64,000 bases of DNA from Cycas panzhihuaensis (Eukaryota; Cycadophyta): positions 196,237,741 to 196,301,740 of the forward strand of contig CM041465.1 in NCBI GenBank assembly GCA_023213395.1, in the 5' to 3' direction. The notes under the pieces are model-generated. The model ran no database searches, was not told where the DNA came from, and saw only the letters and a list, made by a program, of their open reading frames with translations. Positions 22,601 to 34,319 of the stretch are shown here, in pieces; position 1 is the first letter of the stretch; every line of letters begins with the position of its first letter. The translations under genes were made by a program, and so were the position numbers.

Positions 22601-22799
22601 TCAAGGTTGTGGTAAAATAAATTCATCATCAACATAGTTGGCTTCAGAGGATGGTGAGCCGCTTAGGCGAAAAAGTTTACCATCAAGAATTCGGTCATAA
22701 CCACAAAGATTTGAAGGAGGGTGAATAACACGAGAGTTTGATTGTTTGCGATTACACTCGGATCAAATCCACGAGAGACAAGGGTGGATGTGGAGAGCG

Positions 22800-23060
22800 A
22801 TTCTACTTGAGCAGGAATATATAAAACATCAACAAGTGTAAAACTGGAAGGCCTGGAGTTTCGTAAACTGCTCCGAGTCCTTTGATTGGCTGAGATAATT
22901 TGTCAGCCATGTGTACAACACCATGAACTTCAGAGTCAAAATCTTGAAAGAACTGGTGATGACAAGTCATGTGTTGTGTTGCTCTAGTATCCATGATCCA
23001 CAATGAAGTATTTGAGGTAGCACTATTTGCAACTCCAAGTGGTGAAGGCAAAAGTGAATA
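22800..23060 (-). pseudogene. Copia aspartic protease (active-site Gly replaced)
   Basis: The open segment 22803-23051 includes SLWIMDTRATQHMTCHHQFF and EVHGVVHMADKL. The canonical copia site is D-S-G-A; here it is D-T-R-A, and copy 1 has D-I-R-A. The following strand matches the family protease fold in spacing. Arg next to the catalytic Asp should abolish activity. Confidence 0.85.
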
Positions 23061-23149
23061 AGCATAGCCACAATGAGCCTCATTATACTTAGTGGATCTA
23101 TCAACAACATTTGATGAAGTGGTCCCAATTCTTTGAAGGTGTGCATGAG

Positions 23150-24192
23150 CAAATTACGTTCCACCAAAAGCATCTTCAAAAGAAGTATTATCAACATTAT
23201 GTGCACCATGGCGCTGATAACTTGGTAGTTTGTTGGTGGCGCTCGCAATTTTTGGCATAATGTCCTCTTCTATTACACCTTGGCACACGATTGCTTGATT
23301 TCCGGTCAAGTATTAGGTGGGCCGGATTGTCTCGACATCGGATCTAGGTCCGTGTTGATTATTTTGCCCTTGGCCTTGAGACTGTTTTTGTTGGAATTGA
23401 GGAGCCTGTTGACTAAGAGGACGTTGTCCTTGTTGTCTACCTCTTCCTCTTCCACGGGAATTACCACCTCTACGAGAGTATTGACCTTGATTTTTGGTGT
23501 AACAAAGATCTTCTTCCACTTTAAAAGCAGCATCAATTGGATCTGATGTAGTGGTAAAGTTGGTATTAAAGGTCTTATCAAATTCAATGAACTTATCAGC
23601 AAGATCCTCAAAGTTTAGGGTCTTTAAAGTTCCACTGGATTGAAGACTCCCCAATAGATTTTTATAATCTGGGATATGGAGACATGACTGAATCAAGAAA
23701 GCCCGTGTAATGTATTGAGTTTTAAAATCTTTATCAATGGCTTGCTTGATTGGACGAAGGAGATTGATTGTCTCACTTGCATGTCCTTTTTGCATTTTCA
23801 ATTTGTTCATCTTCAGCACTAAGTGAACAAATTCTAAGTCTGATTTAGTGTCAAAGTTCTTCTTAAGAACTTCAAGAACTTTCCATGTCAGATCATGTAC
23901 GGCTTCATCAATGAGATTATGCAGGAATAATCGGTGACAAGCAAGATCCCCGCAGTATTTTATCATCATCAAGTTCCCATTGGCGTTTAGCTATAGCTTC
24001 AGTGGGAGCAGTTGGAGCACCTCCTATTAAAGCAGTTGTGGTAGTCAGAATGCAATGTGTGGTGTAGGTTGTAAGTGACCTCTCCATAAACCTTCATACT
24101 TTGGCAAAGATTTCGACACCAAGGAACCACATGTCCCAATTTTCTTTCCCTTTTAGAGTGCAGTTCACATTTTGCTTGAATTGTGAAGACAT
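23150..24192 (-). pseudogene. Copia gag (capsid, Arg/Gln-rich linker, zinc knuckle)
   Basis: The start codon (24192, minus) gives MSSQFKQNVNC, then KGKENWDMWFLGV before a frame break near 24100. The main open segment 23313-23972 holds LTWKVLEVLKKNFDTKSDLE, LLRPIKQAIDKDFKTQYI, LHIPDYKNLLGSLQSSGTL and ADKFIEFDKTFNTNF (UBN2-like capsid), then a basic RGGNSRGRGRGRQQGQRPL tail. The zinc knuckle near 23250-23285 reads GHYAKNC preceded by two Cys codons whose spacing is off by one base. At least three frame breaks in all. Confidence 0.9.
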
Positions 24193-24354
24193 TGTGTCTT
24201 TTTAGAAGGGAAGAAATGAACAAGGGACTATAAAAGTGATGGTAATAAATGACCGATCACTATTTACAAATGGAAAATGTAATGAAGTAGTGTAGAAGAA
24301 GGAAGAAGAAGTGAGAATGGTTGCTCAAAGATGAAGGGAGCAACTTAGAGAAAA

Positions 24355-24485
24355 GTCACCAACACTTGTGACAAATATTAACCTGATGTAGCAGGAATAT
24401 GAGAAGCACTATGATAAAAATTAGCCACTAACACTTGTGGCAAATATTAACCTAACGCAGCAGGAATATGAGAAGCACTATGATT
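24355..24485. repeat. 69-bp tandem duplication in the leader
   Basis: AACACTTGTG begins at 24361 and again at 24430, followed both times by a near-identical AATATTAACCT and GCAGGAATATGAGAAGCACT. Copy 1 has only one such unit near 4290-4400, so the duplication arose within the family. Confidence 0.85.
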
Positions 24486-25389
24486 GTGATTACACTATGG
24501 ATCACTTTTTACAAATAAGTAAGTGATCAATATACAAGATCAGAGGCCAATGTAGAAGTTGACATCATTGGGTTTACACAACTTGAAACTCGAATGTAGG
24601 ATGCGTAATCAACCCAATAACCTCTAACTTGTGTCCAACGTGTAGTTGATGTTATTGAAGGGATGCCTAGGCTTCTAGTAGAATTAATTTGGCCTTCACC
24701 CGCGATACCCGCAATCGTGCTTGGTGATGAAATCCAAGTCACAACGGAGCCTGGTACTCCCAATCCTCACCCAGTTCACCAATGAGCAGCTATATACCTC
24801 CTCTAAAGAGTGGTACGTGCATACCCATGGCAATGATGGATATTGGATCGGGTATATTTTAATCTTGTATTAAAGTTTCAGTTTTCCCAGTTGGTTATCA
24901 GGATGATCCCTGATTGAGGCACGATGGTATGGCTAACCAAACCTCACCAATATTCCGGTTTAGTCCAGTCCCAACTTGAAACCCACACCTCCTTTATGGC
25001 ACGGCATTCTGCCAACCAAGGTATCTCAACCTTGGCGAGTGTGTGAACAGGTACAAGATGGTAGAAAATAATGTACGTGATGCGTTCCTTTTAGGAAGAG
25101 TGAAAAGATTATCGAATTGTATCAAACGTACATTTAACTGAAAATAATGCTTGCTTGGAGTGCTTTTGGAGTGCTTGCTTGAAGTGTCTTTGGTGTGCTT
25201 GCTTTGAGTGATTTTAGAGTGCTGAAATGCAATGCTAATAAGTGAGTGAGGACACCGGATATTTCTCTGATCCAGGTGTTTTTTTCTCACTTTTACAATG
25301 GGCTTTTAAGCCTTATAAAAAGGAAGAAATTTTCTTCACTTTTTTTCTCTTTTTTTGTTTTTTTTGTTAATACAAAAAAAGTACTCTTC

Positions 25390-25800
25390 GCTAAATTTGC
25401 AATAACTTTCTCCCACGATGCCAAAATGGAGTGCTGGTTTTTGTGCTACAAACTAGACTCAGATCTTCATCACCAGGAAGTGGAATCAGGTCCAAATGAG
25501 TTCTGGAAAGTTTTTGACAGCCCCGAAAAGTTAGGAAATGATATTTTTCTAGAATTCTTACTAAAAATAACTACTGTTCACTAAAACAGCAATAACTTCC
25601 TCATACGACATCCAAATTAGGTACCGATTTTTGCACTGGAAAGTAGACTCAGAGCCCTATCTTTGACAATTTGAATCACTTAAATTGGATCTCTGTAGAT
25701 GATTTTGCAGACCTGTGAAGTTTAGTAATCAAATTGCATTTCTGCAGAAATTTCAGCTTGCTAATATCTCATTAACACATGATACCATATGAAATTTCCA
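25390..25800. repeat. Diverged 171-190-bp tandem repeats in the leader
   Basis: GCAATAACTTTCTCCCACGA at 25399, GCAATAACTTCCTCATACGA at 25589 and GCTAATATCTCATTAACACA at 25760 begin related units. Each is followed by a TTTTTG(T/C)...TAGACTCAGA-type segment in the first two. Spacing is 190 then 171 bp. Confidence 0.75.
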
Positions 25801-26228
25801 TCATTTTTTGATCACCAGGATCCCAATATGGGCAAGGTGAGAGCATACAATGATATATATTTTCAATGGCTCAAAATTCTTTAAAAAAAATTGGGTAAAA
25901 ACTCCCCTTACAATCATTCTTCTAAATGCTGGAAAAATTTTGGCAGCATTTCCCCTTGTTAAATGGACAAAAAAGGGAAAAGAAAAGAAGAATGAGATAG
26001 CATGAATGGCCAGCAAAGGATTGGAATCCTTGGGCCTTACAACTCCTTGTATTATGCTTCCAAACCTGCAAAAGAGAAAGGAAAAACAAACAATACAAAA
26101 TATGCTATCATAATAACTTGAAAATATTTCCAAATTCACTTTCACAATCTACTTCACCACATGGATTATGGGGGAGAAGGAAGTGATGGCTCCATTGCAA
26201 GTGCAAGTGGGGAATATGAAGGAAGAAA

Positions 26229-26240
26229 GCTCTGATACCA
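26229..26240 (-). promoter_or_regulatory. Primer-binding site of Copia-A copy 2
   Basis: Plus-strand GCTCTGATACCA, minus-strand TGGTATCAGAGC, complementary to the plant initiator tRNA-Met 3' end. Two bases (CA) separate it from the LTR. Confidence 0.95.
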
Positions 26241-26242
26241 CA

Positions 26243-26540
26243 TGAAAAGAGTGGATCTATCCTTCATCTCCATGCACTAAACACAAAGGCAAACATGGGA
26301 GCAAGAGAGACTTGGGAGAAAGAAAGTAGCTCTCACAAAATGGGGAGGTAAAGAATGAATCTCCTCCATTGAGCTTTACTTTTATATTGAGAGAGGGAGC
26401 ATTTGAGTTAGGTGAAATGAAATTACACATAATGCACATGAAAGTGCATTTCACTTAAGTGATCTAATTTAAAGTTCACTTAAGACCCTTTTTCGAAATA
26501 ATCAACTAATGTAATGACCTTATGTCATTAACCCTTTTCA
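26243..26540 (-). repeat. 5' LTR of Copia-A copy 2
   Basis: 298 bp, TGAAAAG...CTTTTCA, one difference from the left LTR. The hairpin and palindrome recur at 26431-26462. Confidence 0.97.
26379..26386 (-). promoter_or_regulatory. Candidate TATA box in the 5' LTR
   Basis: Minus-strand TATAAAAG, at the same LTR position as in the left copy. If active, it would drive the genomic transcript leftwards. Confidence 0.55.
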
Positions 26541-26545
26541 AAAGG

Positions 26546-29049
26546 GAGTTTTAATTATGATAGTAATGCTCATATGTTAATGTACTTTTAAAATGGTAGG
26601 ACTTTATACATGATACATTACTTTGGACTGGGACTTTATATAATATTATTGGGAACCTAATCTATAATCCTTAAGGAAAATACCAGATACCTTGGAGAAG
26701 TTAAATTAAATAATATTATCTTTTAGAAGGAAAATTTGTGATGCTAATTTTTTGGGGGGAGGATTTAAGTGACTATATAAAGTTGGTTGATCTTTCATTT
26801 TAACTATTATGGATATGCACTTTTAGGATCTCAACTATTTAGAGGGACTTATCTCTATACCTAGCTCTCTATTTGGCTTATTTTATAGGCTTTATGAAAA
26901 GGATTTGGCACAAATATCTCTTCAAATAATATTAGATCTTATAATTTTCACTAAAGTATTATTGATTGGTCACAAATTTTTACTATCCATCTATATAGCT
27001 AATGTTTTGTGTCTTCAATAATATGGTATTCATATTGCTTTAGTGTTTAACTTTCTATCTATGCCTATTATTCTTGGCCCACATTATTGTGTCAAACCTT
27101 TGTATTACTTGTATTCCTCTCTCTATCTAATATAATATCCTCTTTGCTATCTCTCTATTTCTTATTATATTTACCTTCGTTTAGACTTTCTTTTCTTACT
27201 TACTCTCATTTAGGGCTTAAAAATTAACTTTACATTATAGTGTTTCTTTAAATCCCATACCTTCTATTATTATCATGGTGGACATTACTCCATTATTTAA
27301 GCACTTTTATACTCTAGTTATTTTCCTTATATAGAATATTAATAGGAAATCCATCTATTTAGAAAGTCCATTCTACATTATTAAGAATGATCTATCATTA
27401 ATAAGTATTTACTGGTAGAGGGGGATTTACTTCTTCTACTTAGTATGAGACTTAGAGTTGATGTATACTCAAGTAAAAATATGCAAATCTCAGACCATTA
27501 GAAATATATATCCTATGTGTAATAAAAGTTTACAAGAGTATGACCATTAGTTATACCAAAATATAACAAATTATTTGACTTTTAATAAGGAAAATTTCTT
27601 AACTTGTAACATATATACATATTATGTCTATTCTTTTATGAAAAACAAATTAAATAGGGCATAAAAGGAAGCTCTTTACCTAAATTAATATTGATGATAT
27701 ATGACCACTTGATAATAAGTCCTTATTGTTACACTTATGACCCCTTTCCTTCCTTCTACTTACAAGATGATATCATAGGGAAGAATTAGCAAGCACTCAT
27801 TGATCATTTGAGAAAACTAAATTTTAAACAAAAATAAAAATCAAGTATGGCCTTATCTAGTGATGAGATAATGTATTAGTCAACTAAATGATCACTTGAT
27901 ACACCCTTGAAGTGATAAAACAAAATGAGTAAAATAAAAAGAAATGATAATAGTATGATAGAAAAATAAACAAATGTAAAAATATTTGAGAGTGTGTGAG
28001 AGAGAGAGATCAAACCTAATATATTGATGTAGATTCCATAATGATATAATCCAAAATACCTTGCTTAAGAATTAACAAGTAGGAGATGGTAATAGCGAAA
28101 GGTCATTTTATCAATATATCATAAACTAAAAGAGAATGCAATAAGGGTATTTATAGTGAAAACGAATGACATGAAGAAAGAAAAATATATTACAAAGTCA
28201 AAATTTTAAACTAATGAATATTAATTATATTATTTATAGGGGACATTGTGAAGTTAGCCTTAATCATCACAAATTAGACTAATAGAAGAAGATAAAATCA
28301 TAAAAGGGATATAACTTACTCATACAATGTCTTTTTTCAACCCATAGCCACTCAACATATCTATACAAGGGTGACTTAAATAAATTAAAAATTATATGTC
28401 TTTCAATTTCAAAACTTTAGATCCTTTCTTACTAAGCCTGTAGGTCATATATAGTAGATTTAAGTGACTAGGAATCTATTTTAAAATAGAGCTTGTTAAT
28501 ATTTAAAAGGGATAGTTTTACTTTCAAGTATCTTTACCTACTTCTTTGAGTATAACTTTTATACTCAAAGCCCATTTTCAGAATTGTCACTCTCATTATG
28601 TTTTATATTTCTACCTAGTTAAAATGAGTGGTCATAATCATATGTTGAATTTAATATTCATGGTCCATTTAATGCTTTAAAGTCGATGAAAGTTTTTCAT
28701 AATAAGTTATGTATTAGGGGTACCTGCTTGTATTCTTTAGGTTCTAACTTTAATATATAATATTAGATTTTGGTCTTGTCTAAGACATTGTAATATTAAC
28801 TCATTTATCTTTAAAATAAATGGCTATTTAGCTTCATTTGACATTGTTTGATGTGCTTTTTAAAGGGTCAAAGTTGATGTATATTTTTTGGACTTCCAAC
28901 AAGATGATCCTTTAGGTAAAAGATTATATAAATATCTCATTGTAACTCAAATTTAATACAAAAATCTACTAGTTAGAAATGGTTGAGTCTCAATTGGGAC
29001 ATGTGTACATGTCCTAGATTTGAAGTGGGATAAATTATGCTATGTTTAA
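26546..29049. other. Unassigned AT-rich region
   Basis: No recognised domain on either strand. A short GTGTGTGAGAGAGAGAGA stretch lies near 27993-28010. The right part (from about 28700) may be the 5' LTR and leader of Copia-D copy 1, but I could not match it to a 3' LTR. Confidence 0.4.
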
Positions 29050-29160
29050 GTGGTATTTGGTCCTAAATTTGGTGTTTTTTATTCTCATCTTAATTTTATA
29101 TGTTTAAGTACATTTGCTCTTTCTTTTCAATCCCTTTACTTTATAAGCACCTTTTTCATT

Positions 29161-30160
29161 ATGGATTCAAGTGTAAACAATGTGATAGTATCTAAATTTA
29201 ATAGTGCAAATTGTCTAAATTGGAGTAGGTGAATGAGCCTATATTTATTTCAAATGGCATGTGGAACTTAATTTCAAATAATTATAATGCATTAGGTCAA
29301 AATGCCACTACAAATGAAGTAAAAGACTTTAAAGAGGATAAGAAGAAGGGTAATAAAGTGCTGACACTCATATTTTGTGTATTAGAGGACTACTTCTTTC
29401 TATGAGTTAATGAGATGATAACATCAAAGTAAGACTGGGACACATTATAGACTCCATATAAAGGCATTATAATAGTAAAGTTATAAATATTAATGACTAA
29501 GTTCAAAAATTATTACATGAATTATAATAAATGGGTGAATGATTTCATCATTACAATATAAGGACTAGTCAATTAAATAAAGGCCTTATAAGAGGACATT
29601 AGTGAGTAAAGGGTCATTAAAAAAAATCTAAGAAGTATAGAAGAGTACAAGAAGTTTGAAATGGTTGCTACTAATATAGAATTATTTAAAGATCTTACTA
29701 CATTAGAAGTTAATCAACTAAGTGGTATTTTACTAGTTATTAAGGAGAAGAAAAATGAGGAAGAATATGAGTACATATTTGCCACTAAGATAAGGATTAG
29801 GCCACATTATAAAGGCTAAAGTTTAAAATAAATAAGTCAACCCCCTAGAGGTATAAATTGGTATGTTATAGGATAAACTTTTAGGAACCAAGGATAATTT
29901 CATAAGAATTAAGAACAAGGTTTTTGAAATCAAAGGCAAGGTTATGGATTATAAAACTCTAAAGGTAGAGGACAAAGCCCTAGAGGAAGAAACCAAAGCC
30001 AAAGTGGTAGAAACCCTAGAGGAAGATGAAGAGGAACACCATGATGTTCCTATTACAAGATAAGTGGACACTTAGAAAATAATTATTTGCTCAAAAGATC
30101 CAACTTAGAAAGGGGAATTATTAATATAACCATAGAAAAAACAAGGGAAAATAAGAGGTT
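29161..30160 (+). pseudogene. Copia-D gag remnant
   Basis: Begins MDSSVNNVIVSKFNSANCL with NWSR (the usual F-G-x-N-x-x-x-W start of copia gag). The middle is broken. A Gln/Gly/Arg-rich stretch (RGRNQSQSGRNPRGR) at 29940-30030 precedes a degenerate zinc knuckle (CSYYKISGHLENN) near 30040-30085. Confidence 0.8.
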
Positions 30161-30740
30161 CTTCTTACCAAGCCTTATGGTTAATAAAGAAGATGATAGT
30201 TGGTACATTAATTTAGGATGCTTCACATATATGACTTATAGGAGGGAATGGTTTGAGAAGTTAGATAACTATCAAATAAGTAGAATAATATTTAGAGATA
30301 ATACTACATAAGAAGCAATAGATAAAGAAATTGTATCTATTCAAATAGATTGTGGAGAAACTAAGTATATTAATAATGTACTTCATGTCTCTATACTTAA
30401 AAAAAAAATTGTTATTACTTGGACAAATGATGGAGTAGAAATATAAAATTATATTTAATGATAGAAAATGCATAATTAGGGACAAGTTAAAGAATGAAGC
30501 CATAATGGATGAGGGTAAAATGACAAATGATAGGTTATTCAAGTTAGTTATACCTCCTCAAAATACTCATACTTTAAAGCATCTATTGAGGTATATAGTG
30601 AAACAAAACAATGGATATTTAACCATGTAAATTATAATAACCTTGCCTTGATGAAGAAGATGGGCATGATGATTAGTCTACCAAACATTGCATATAACAA
30701 AAGGATTTGTGAAGGGTATATATTGGGTAAATGACAAAGA
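30161..30740 (+). pseudogene. Copia-D protease and GAG-pre-integrase remnant
   Basis: The open frame 30087-30311 contains SWYINLGCFTYMTYRREWF at the protease site; the active-site Asp-Ser-Gly reads Asn-Leu-Gly. GAG-pre-integrase follows at 30600-30740: FNHVNYNNLALMKKMGMM, LPNIAYNKRICEGYILGK. Confidence 0.8.
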
Positions 30741-31660
30741 GAAGGATTTCTAGATGATAGTTATATAGTTAAGTGGCCACTTCAACTAGTATATATAAAT
30801 ATGACATTCTTTGGAGGAGTAAGATATTTTATGATTTTTATTAATAACTACATAAGGATTACTTACGTATATTTTCTCAAGTTCAAATCATAAGCATTCT
30901 AATGTTTTTTTTAACTTCAAGGTGATGATTCAGAGGAAAAGTAGTCACAAAATTTTGACCCTTAGATCAGATAATAGGGGAGAATTAATCTCTAATAAAT
31001 TCAAAGAATATTATAAATATTATAGAATTAAGAAACAATTGACTAATCCTTATACTGCTCAATAAAATAGGGTAGCAGAAAGGAAAAATAGGATAATTAT
31101 TGATATGGCTAAAAGCATGCTTAAGGATAAATACCTTGGCAATGAATTTTAGGTAGAAGTTAGTTATATAACTATTTATTTATTAAATAAGTATGCAACT
31201 AGGGTAATGAGATAGGTGACACATGAACATGCTTAGTTGAGGCATAAGCCTAACATTAATCACTTAAGAGTATTTGGGTGTATTGCATATCCATATGTTC
31301 CAGAATAGAAAAGGATAAAATTAGATGATAAAAGAATTAAGTATATTTATAAGGTATAGTGATGCTTCAAGATCCTATAAATTATACAATCTTAAGGAAA
31401 ATAAGGTCATTATAAGTAAAGACATCATCTTTAAATGGTATTTATCAAGAAGATAACATTAAAAAAAAAAAGTAAAAGTATAATAATTAATATAGAACCT
31501 AATAAAAGTGATACAAATGTATCTATGATAACTAATATAAGTGAAGAAAGTCCATCCGGTTCAATCCAGTCAATAGAAAGGTTCTAAAATGCATTCAAAG
31601 GGGTCATACCTCTTAAGACATTTTAGATACAAACTTTGAGAAAAAGGGAACTTACTCTTA
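30741..31660 (+). pseudogene. Copia-D integrase remnant
   Basis: Core segments are FGGVRYFMIFINNYIRITYV (first catalytic Asp reads Asn), LRSDNRGELISNKFKEYY (Asp kept) and VAERKNRIIIDMAKSMLKD (Glu kept). Then come YLLNKYATRV and LRVFGCIAYPYVPE. Several in-frame stops and shifts. Confidence 0.85.
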
Positions 31661-33311
31661 AAGGGCAAAATTTATCTTGATGACATGAGTGATGGAGAGT
31701 AATGAGCCTTAAAACTTTAAAGAGGCAGATACTCAAGATGAATGGAAGGCCACTATGAAGGAGGGGTATAATGCTCTAGTGAAAAATAATACATAGAGGC
31801 TTGTTAATTTGCCATAAAAAAAGAATACAATTAGAATAAAATAGGTCTATAAGATAAAGTACATGTTTGATGGATTAATCTATACATATAAAGCCTAATT
31901 AATTATAAAGGACTATGTATAAATTAAAGGCATTAGTTAAAATAAAATATTTACACCTATGGAATAGATGGAAATAGTAACATTGATCATGGACTTAACT
32001 ATTTATCGTGGTTAGATAATCCATCAAATAGATGTAAAAAGTGTCTTCTTAAATGGATATATAGATAGAAAAAATTATATCTAATAAATAAAGGATGTTG
32101 AAGTAAAAGCAAATGGAAGACAAGGTCTATAGACTAATGAAGGCCTTGTATAGACTCAAATAAGCACCTAGAGCATGGTACTCTAAGATTGATAATTACT
32201 TTAAGAATAAAGGATTCCTAAAAAGTTAATCAGACTCCAGCTTATGTTAAGTTGGAAGGAAATTTAATATTGATTATGGGCTTATATATTGATGACCTTA
32301 TATACACTAAGAATTATGATTTTTTGTCCTAACAATTTAACGCATATATGTGCAAGGAGTTTAAATTGATAGAATTAAGACTTATGCATTAAAGTATGAT
32401 AAGATGAGAAAGGGATTTTCATATCATAAAGGAAGCATACATTGGATATACTGTATAGGTTTAATATAGATAGTTATAAGCTACTTGTAATATTAATAAA
32501 AGTTAGATTAAAATTATCTAAGTATGAGGAGTCTAAATTAATTAACCTTAGTTTTCAAAGGTAGTTGATTGGAAACCTTATATACTTAATTTCAACTTAA
32601 CTAGATATCATATATATAATTGGTATGATTTTTAAATCTATTTATGAGGACAATATGAAACATTTGTAAGTAACTAATAGAATTATTAGGTATCTCAATG
32701 ATATTATAGGATATGGTCTTTATTATAGGTCATCAAGTGATCACTAATTGATTAGCTCCACAAACTCAAACTAAGTAAGATGTATAGATGATAGGAAGCC
32801 TACTTTAGGATAAGCTTTTAGTTTGGGTACAATAATAGTTATATGGTATTCAAGGAAGCAATCAATAATATCATTTTCTATTATATAATTAGACTACAAG
32901 TTAACTATAGTAAAATCTTATGAAATAATTTAGCCTAGAAGATTACTTTAGGATTTACAGGAAGAATATGTTGGTCCCACATAACTATTTTATGATAATC
33001 AAAGTACTATTTATATGACTAGTAATTTAGTATTTCATGGCAAGACTAAGCACATTAAAACATAACATCATTTTATTAGAGAGTTAGTGTAGTAAAGAGG
33101 ATTAGAATTGGTCTATTACAATATAGAGGAATATGTGGAAGATATTTTCATAAAGGTACCAAGCAAGGTAAAGTTTAGTAAATTAAAAGAAAAACTTAAA
33201 ATCTCCCAAATGGGAATTATAGGAAAAAATGTTTGGATAATACCCATCCTAGGGCGAATCCATTTTATGGATACATATCTGGTATACTCGGTGGAGGCAA
33301 AACATGCTTAA
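31661..33311 (+). pseudogene. Copia-D RT/RNase H remnant
   Basis: RT motifs include EWKATMKEGYNALVKNNT, HQIDVKSVFLNGYIDRK and LYIDDLIYTKNYD (IDD intact, near 32280). RNase H follows: YSRKQSIISFSII, YDNQSTIYMT, GKTKHIKT, ending ELVYYNIEEYVEDIFIKVPS in the open frame 33108-33311. The AWYSKI-type region near 32160 has CAA-to-TAA stops. Confidence 0.85.
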
Positions 33312-34319
33312 TAGTTGATATTGAGATATGTTCCAACACCCTTATAGTCTTACCTATATTTTCTATGGGGTCATTAACCTTGGTATTTATTAATAGCACC
33401 TCCTTTTTAAATTATTTGCTCTCCTTTATCGTTTATTTTTTATGGTGATTATTTAGTATTTGATCTTTGATACCAACTCCCATTTGATTATAAGCATCTC
33501 CATTACCATATGATAAATACTAGTCATTATTACTAATGGTAATTAATAAGTTAATTAATTGTAACACCTTGGTTAAGTAAAGATTTACTATAAACTTCTT
33601 ATTTTAATATAAAGAGGATATTATGGTATACTAGTGGTAATAGGAGCAATTATCTCCTCAAGAAGCTTTATGGATAGTCAACTAGAATCAACATACTATT
33701 ATTAAAATTACCTTGAGGTAAATAAAGTTTATTTAGATTAACAGTCATATGTGTGCAAACATTAATGTAGAAGAGCTAATCTAAGTAACCATACAAAAGC
33801 ATGAAACTCCATTGTGGACACCATAAACTAACAAATTTTGAATATACTAAAGCAAAAAAAAAAAAAACTCAAAATAACAATGATTTTTGGTCCCTATAAA
33901 GAGAAAAGTCCCAATAGTAATGGGCAAGCACCATTGAAAGGCTCAACAGATTAACTATGAGTATGCATAACATGAAATAAACATTGGAATACTTAATCTT
34001 AAATAAGGATTCTATGGAAGGAAAAGATTTAAAAGACTCTAGTAGTAACACTAGTAAAGAAGAAGTTTAAAGAATTAATGAAGATAAAAAAGATCATAAG
34101 AGATATGATGACCATCAGTCACTAGTCTTTTATCACAACGTCAAGGTACCAATTTACTTGTAATATGGACATATCAAAGTAGATAAATAACTAGCTAAGA
34201 AAGGAAAATTTCATCAACTCACTTTGAATTGATGATACTCAATAATAAATCAACTTTGCCATAGATCATTTGATAAGATCCATATATTAGTGGGTAACAT
34301 TTTAGAAGAGGGAAGGAAA
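33312..34319. other. Region between the Copia-D and gypsy gag remnants
   Basis: The first 200 bp probably belong to the 3' end of Copia-D. TGTAACACC at 33560 resembles the start of many plant gypsy LTRs and could be the 5' LTR of the gag remnant downstream, but no second LTR was found. Confidence 0.4.

Larger units (their letters stand above)
24193..26228 (-). other. Long 5' leader of Copia-A copy 2
   Basis: About 2 kb without recognised coding sequence. It contains a 69-bp tandem duplication (24361-24485) and a 171-190-bp tandem repeat (25390-25800). The plus-strand frame 25246-25584 and minus frame 25801-26145 show no known domain. Confidence 0.75.
18961..26540 (-). mobile_element. Complete Ty1/copia LTR retrotransposon, Copia-A copy 2
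   Basis: 298-bp LTRs at 18961-19258 and 26243-26540 differ at a single base, begin TGAAAAG and end CTTTTCA (a perfect 7-bp inverted terminal repeat). They are flanked by AAAGG on both sides (18956-18960 and 26541-26545). A PBS (26229-26240) sits two bases inside the right LTR and a polypurine tract (19259-19270) inside the left LTR, so the element runs on the minus strand. Order: leader, gag, protease, integrase, RT, RNase H. Despite the near-identical LTRs, the coding region is broken in several places, so the inserted copy was probably already defective and moved by proteins from relatives. Confidence 0.97.
29161..33311 (+). mobile_element. Ty1/copia remnant, Copia-D copy 1 (heavily decayed gag-pol)
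   Basis: Plus-strand gag, zinc knuckle, protease, integrase, RT and RNase H can be followed in order at the expected spacing, with stops every few dozen codons. Copy 2 at 50130-53830 is the same family. LTRs were not identified with confidence. The 3' flanks of both copies (after 33311 and 53803) share a CAGTCTTGCCTA/TAGTCTTACCTA segment that may belong to the 3' LTR. Many stops look like CAA-to-TAA or TGG-to-TAG/TGA changes. Confidence 0.88.
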
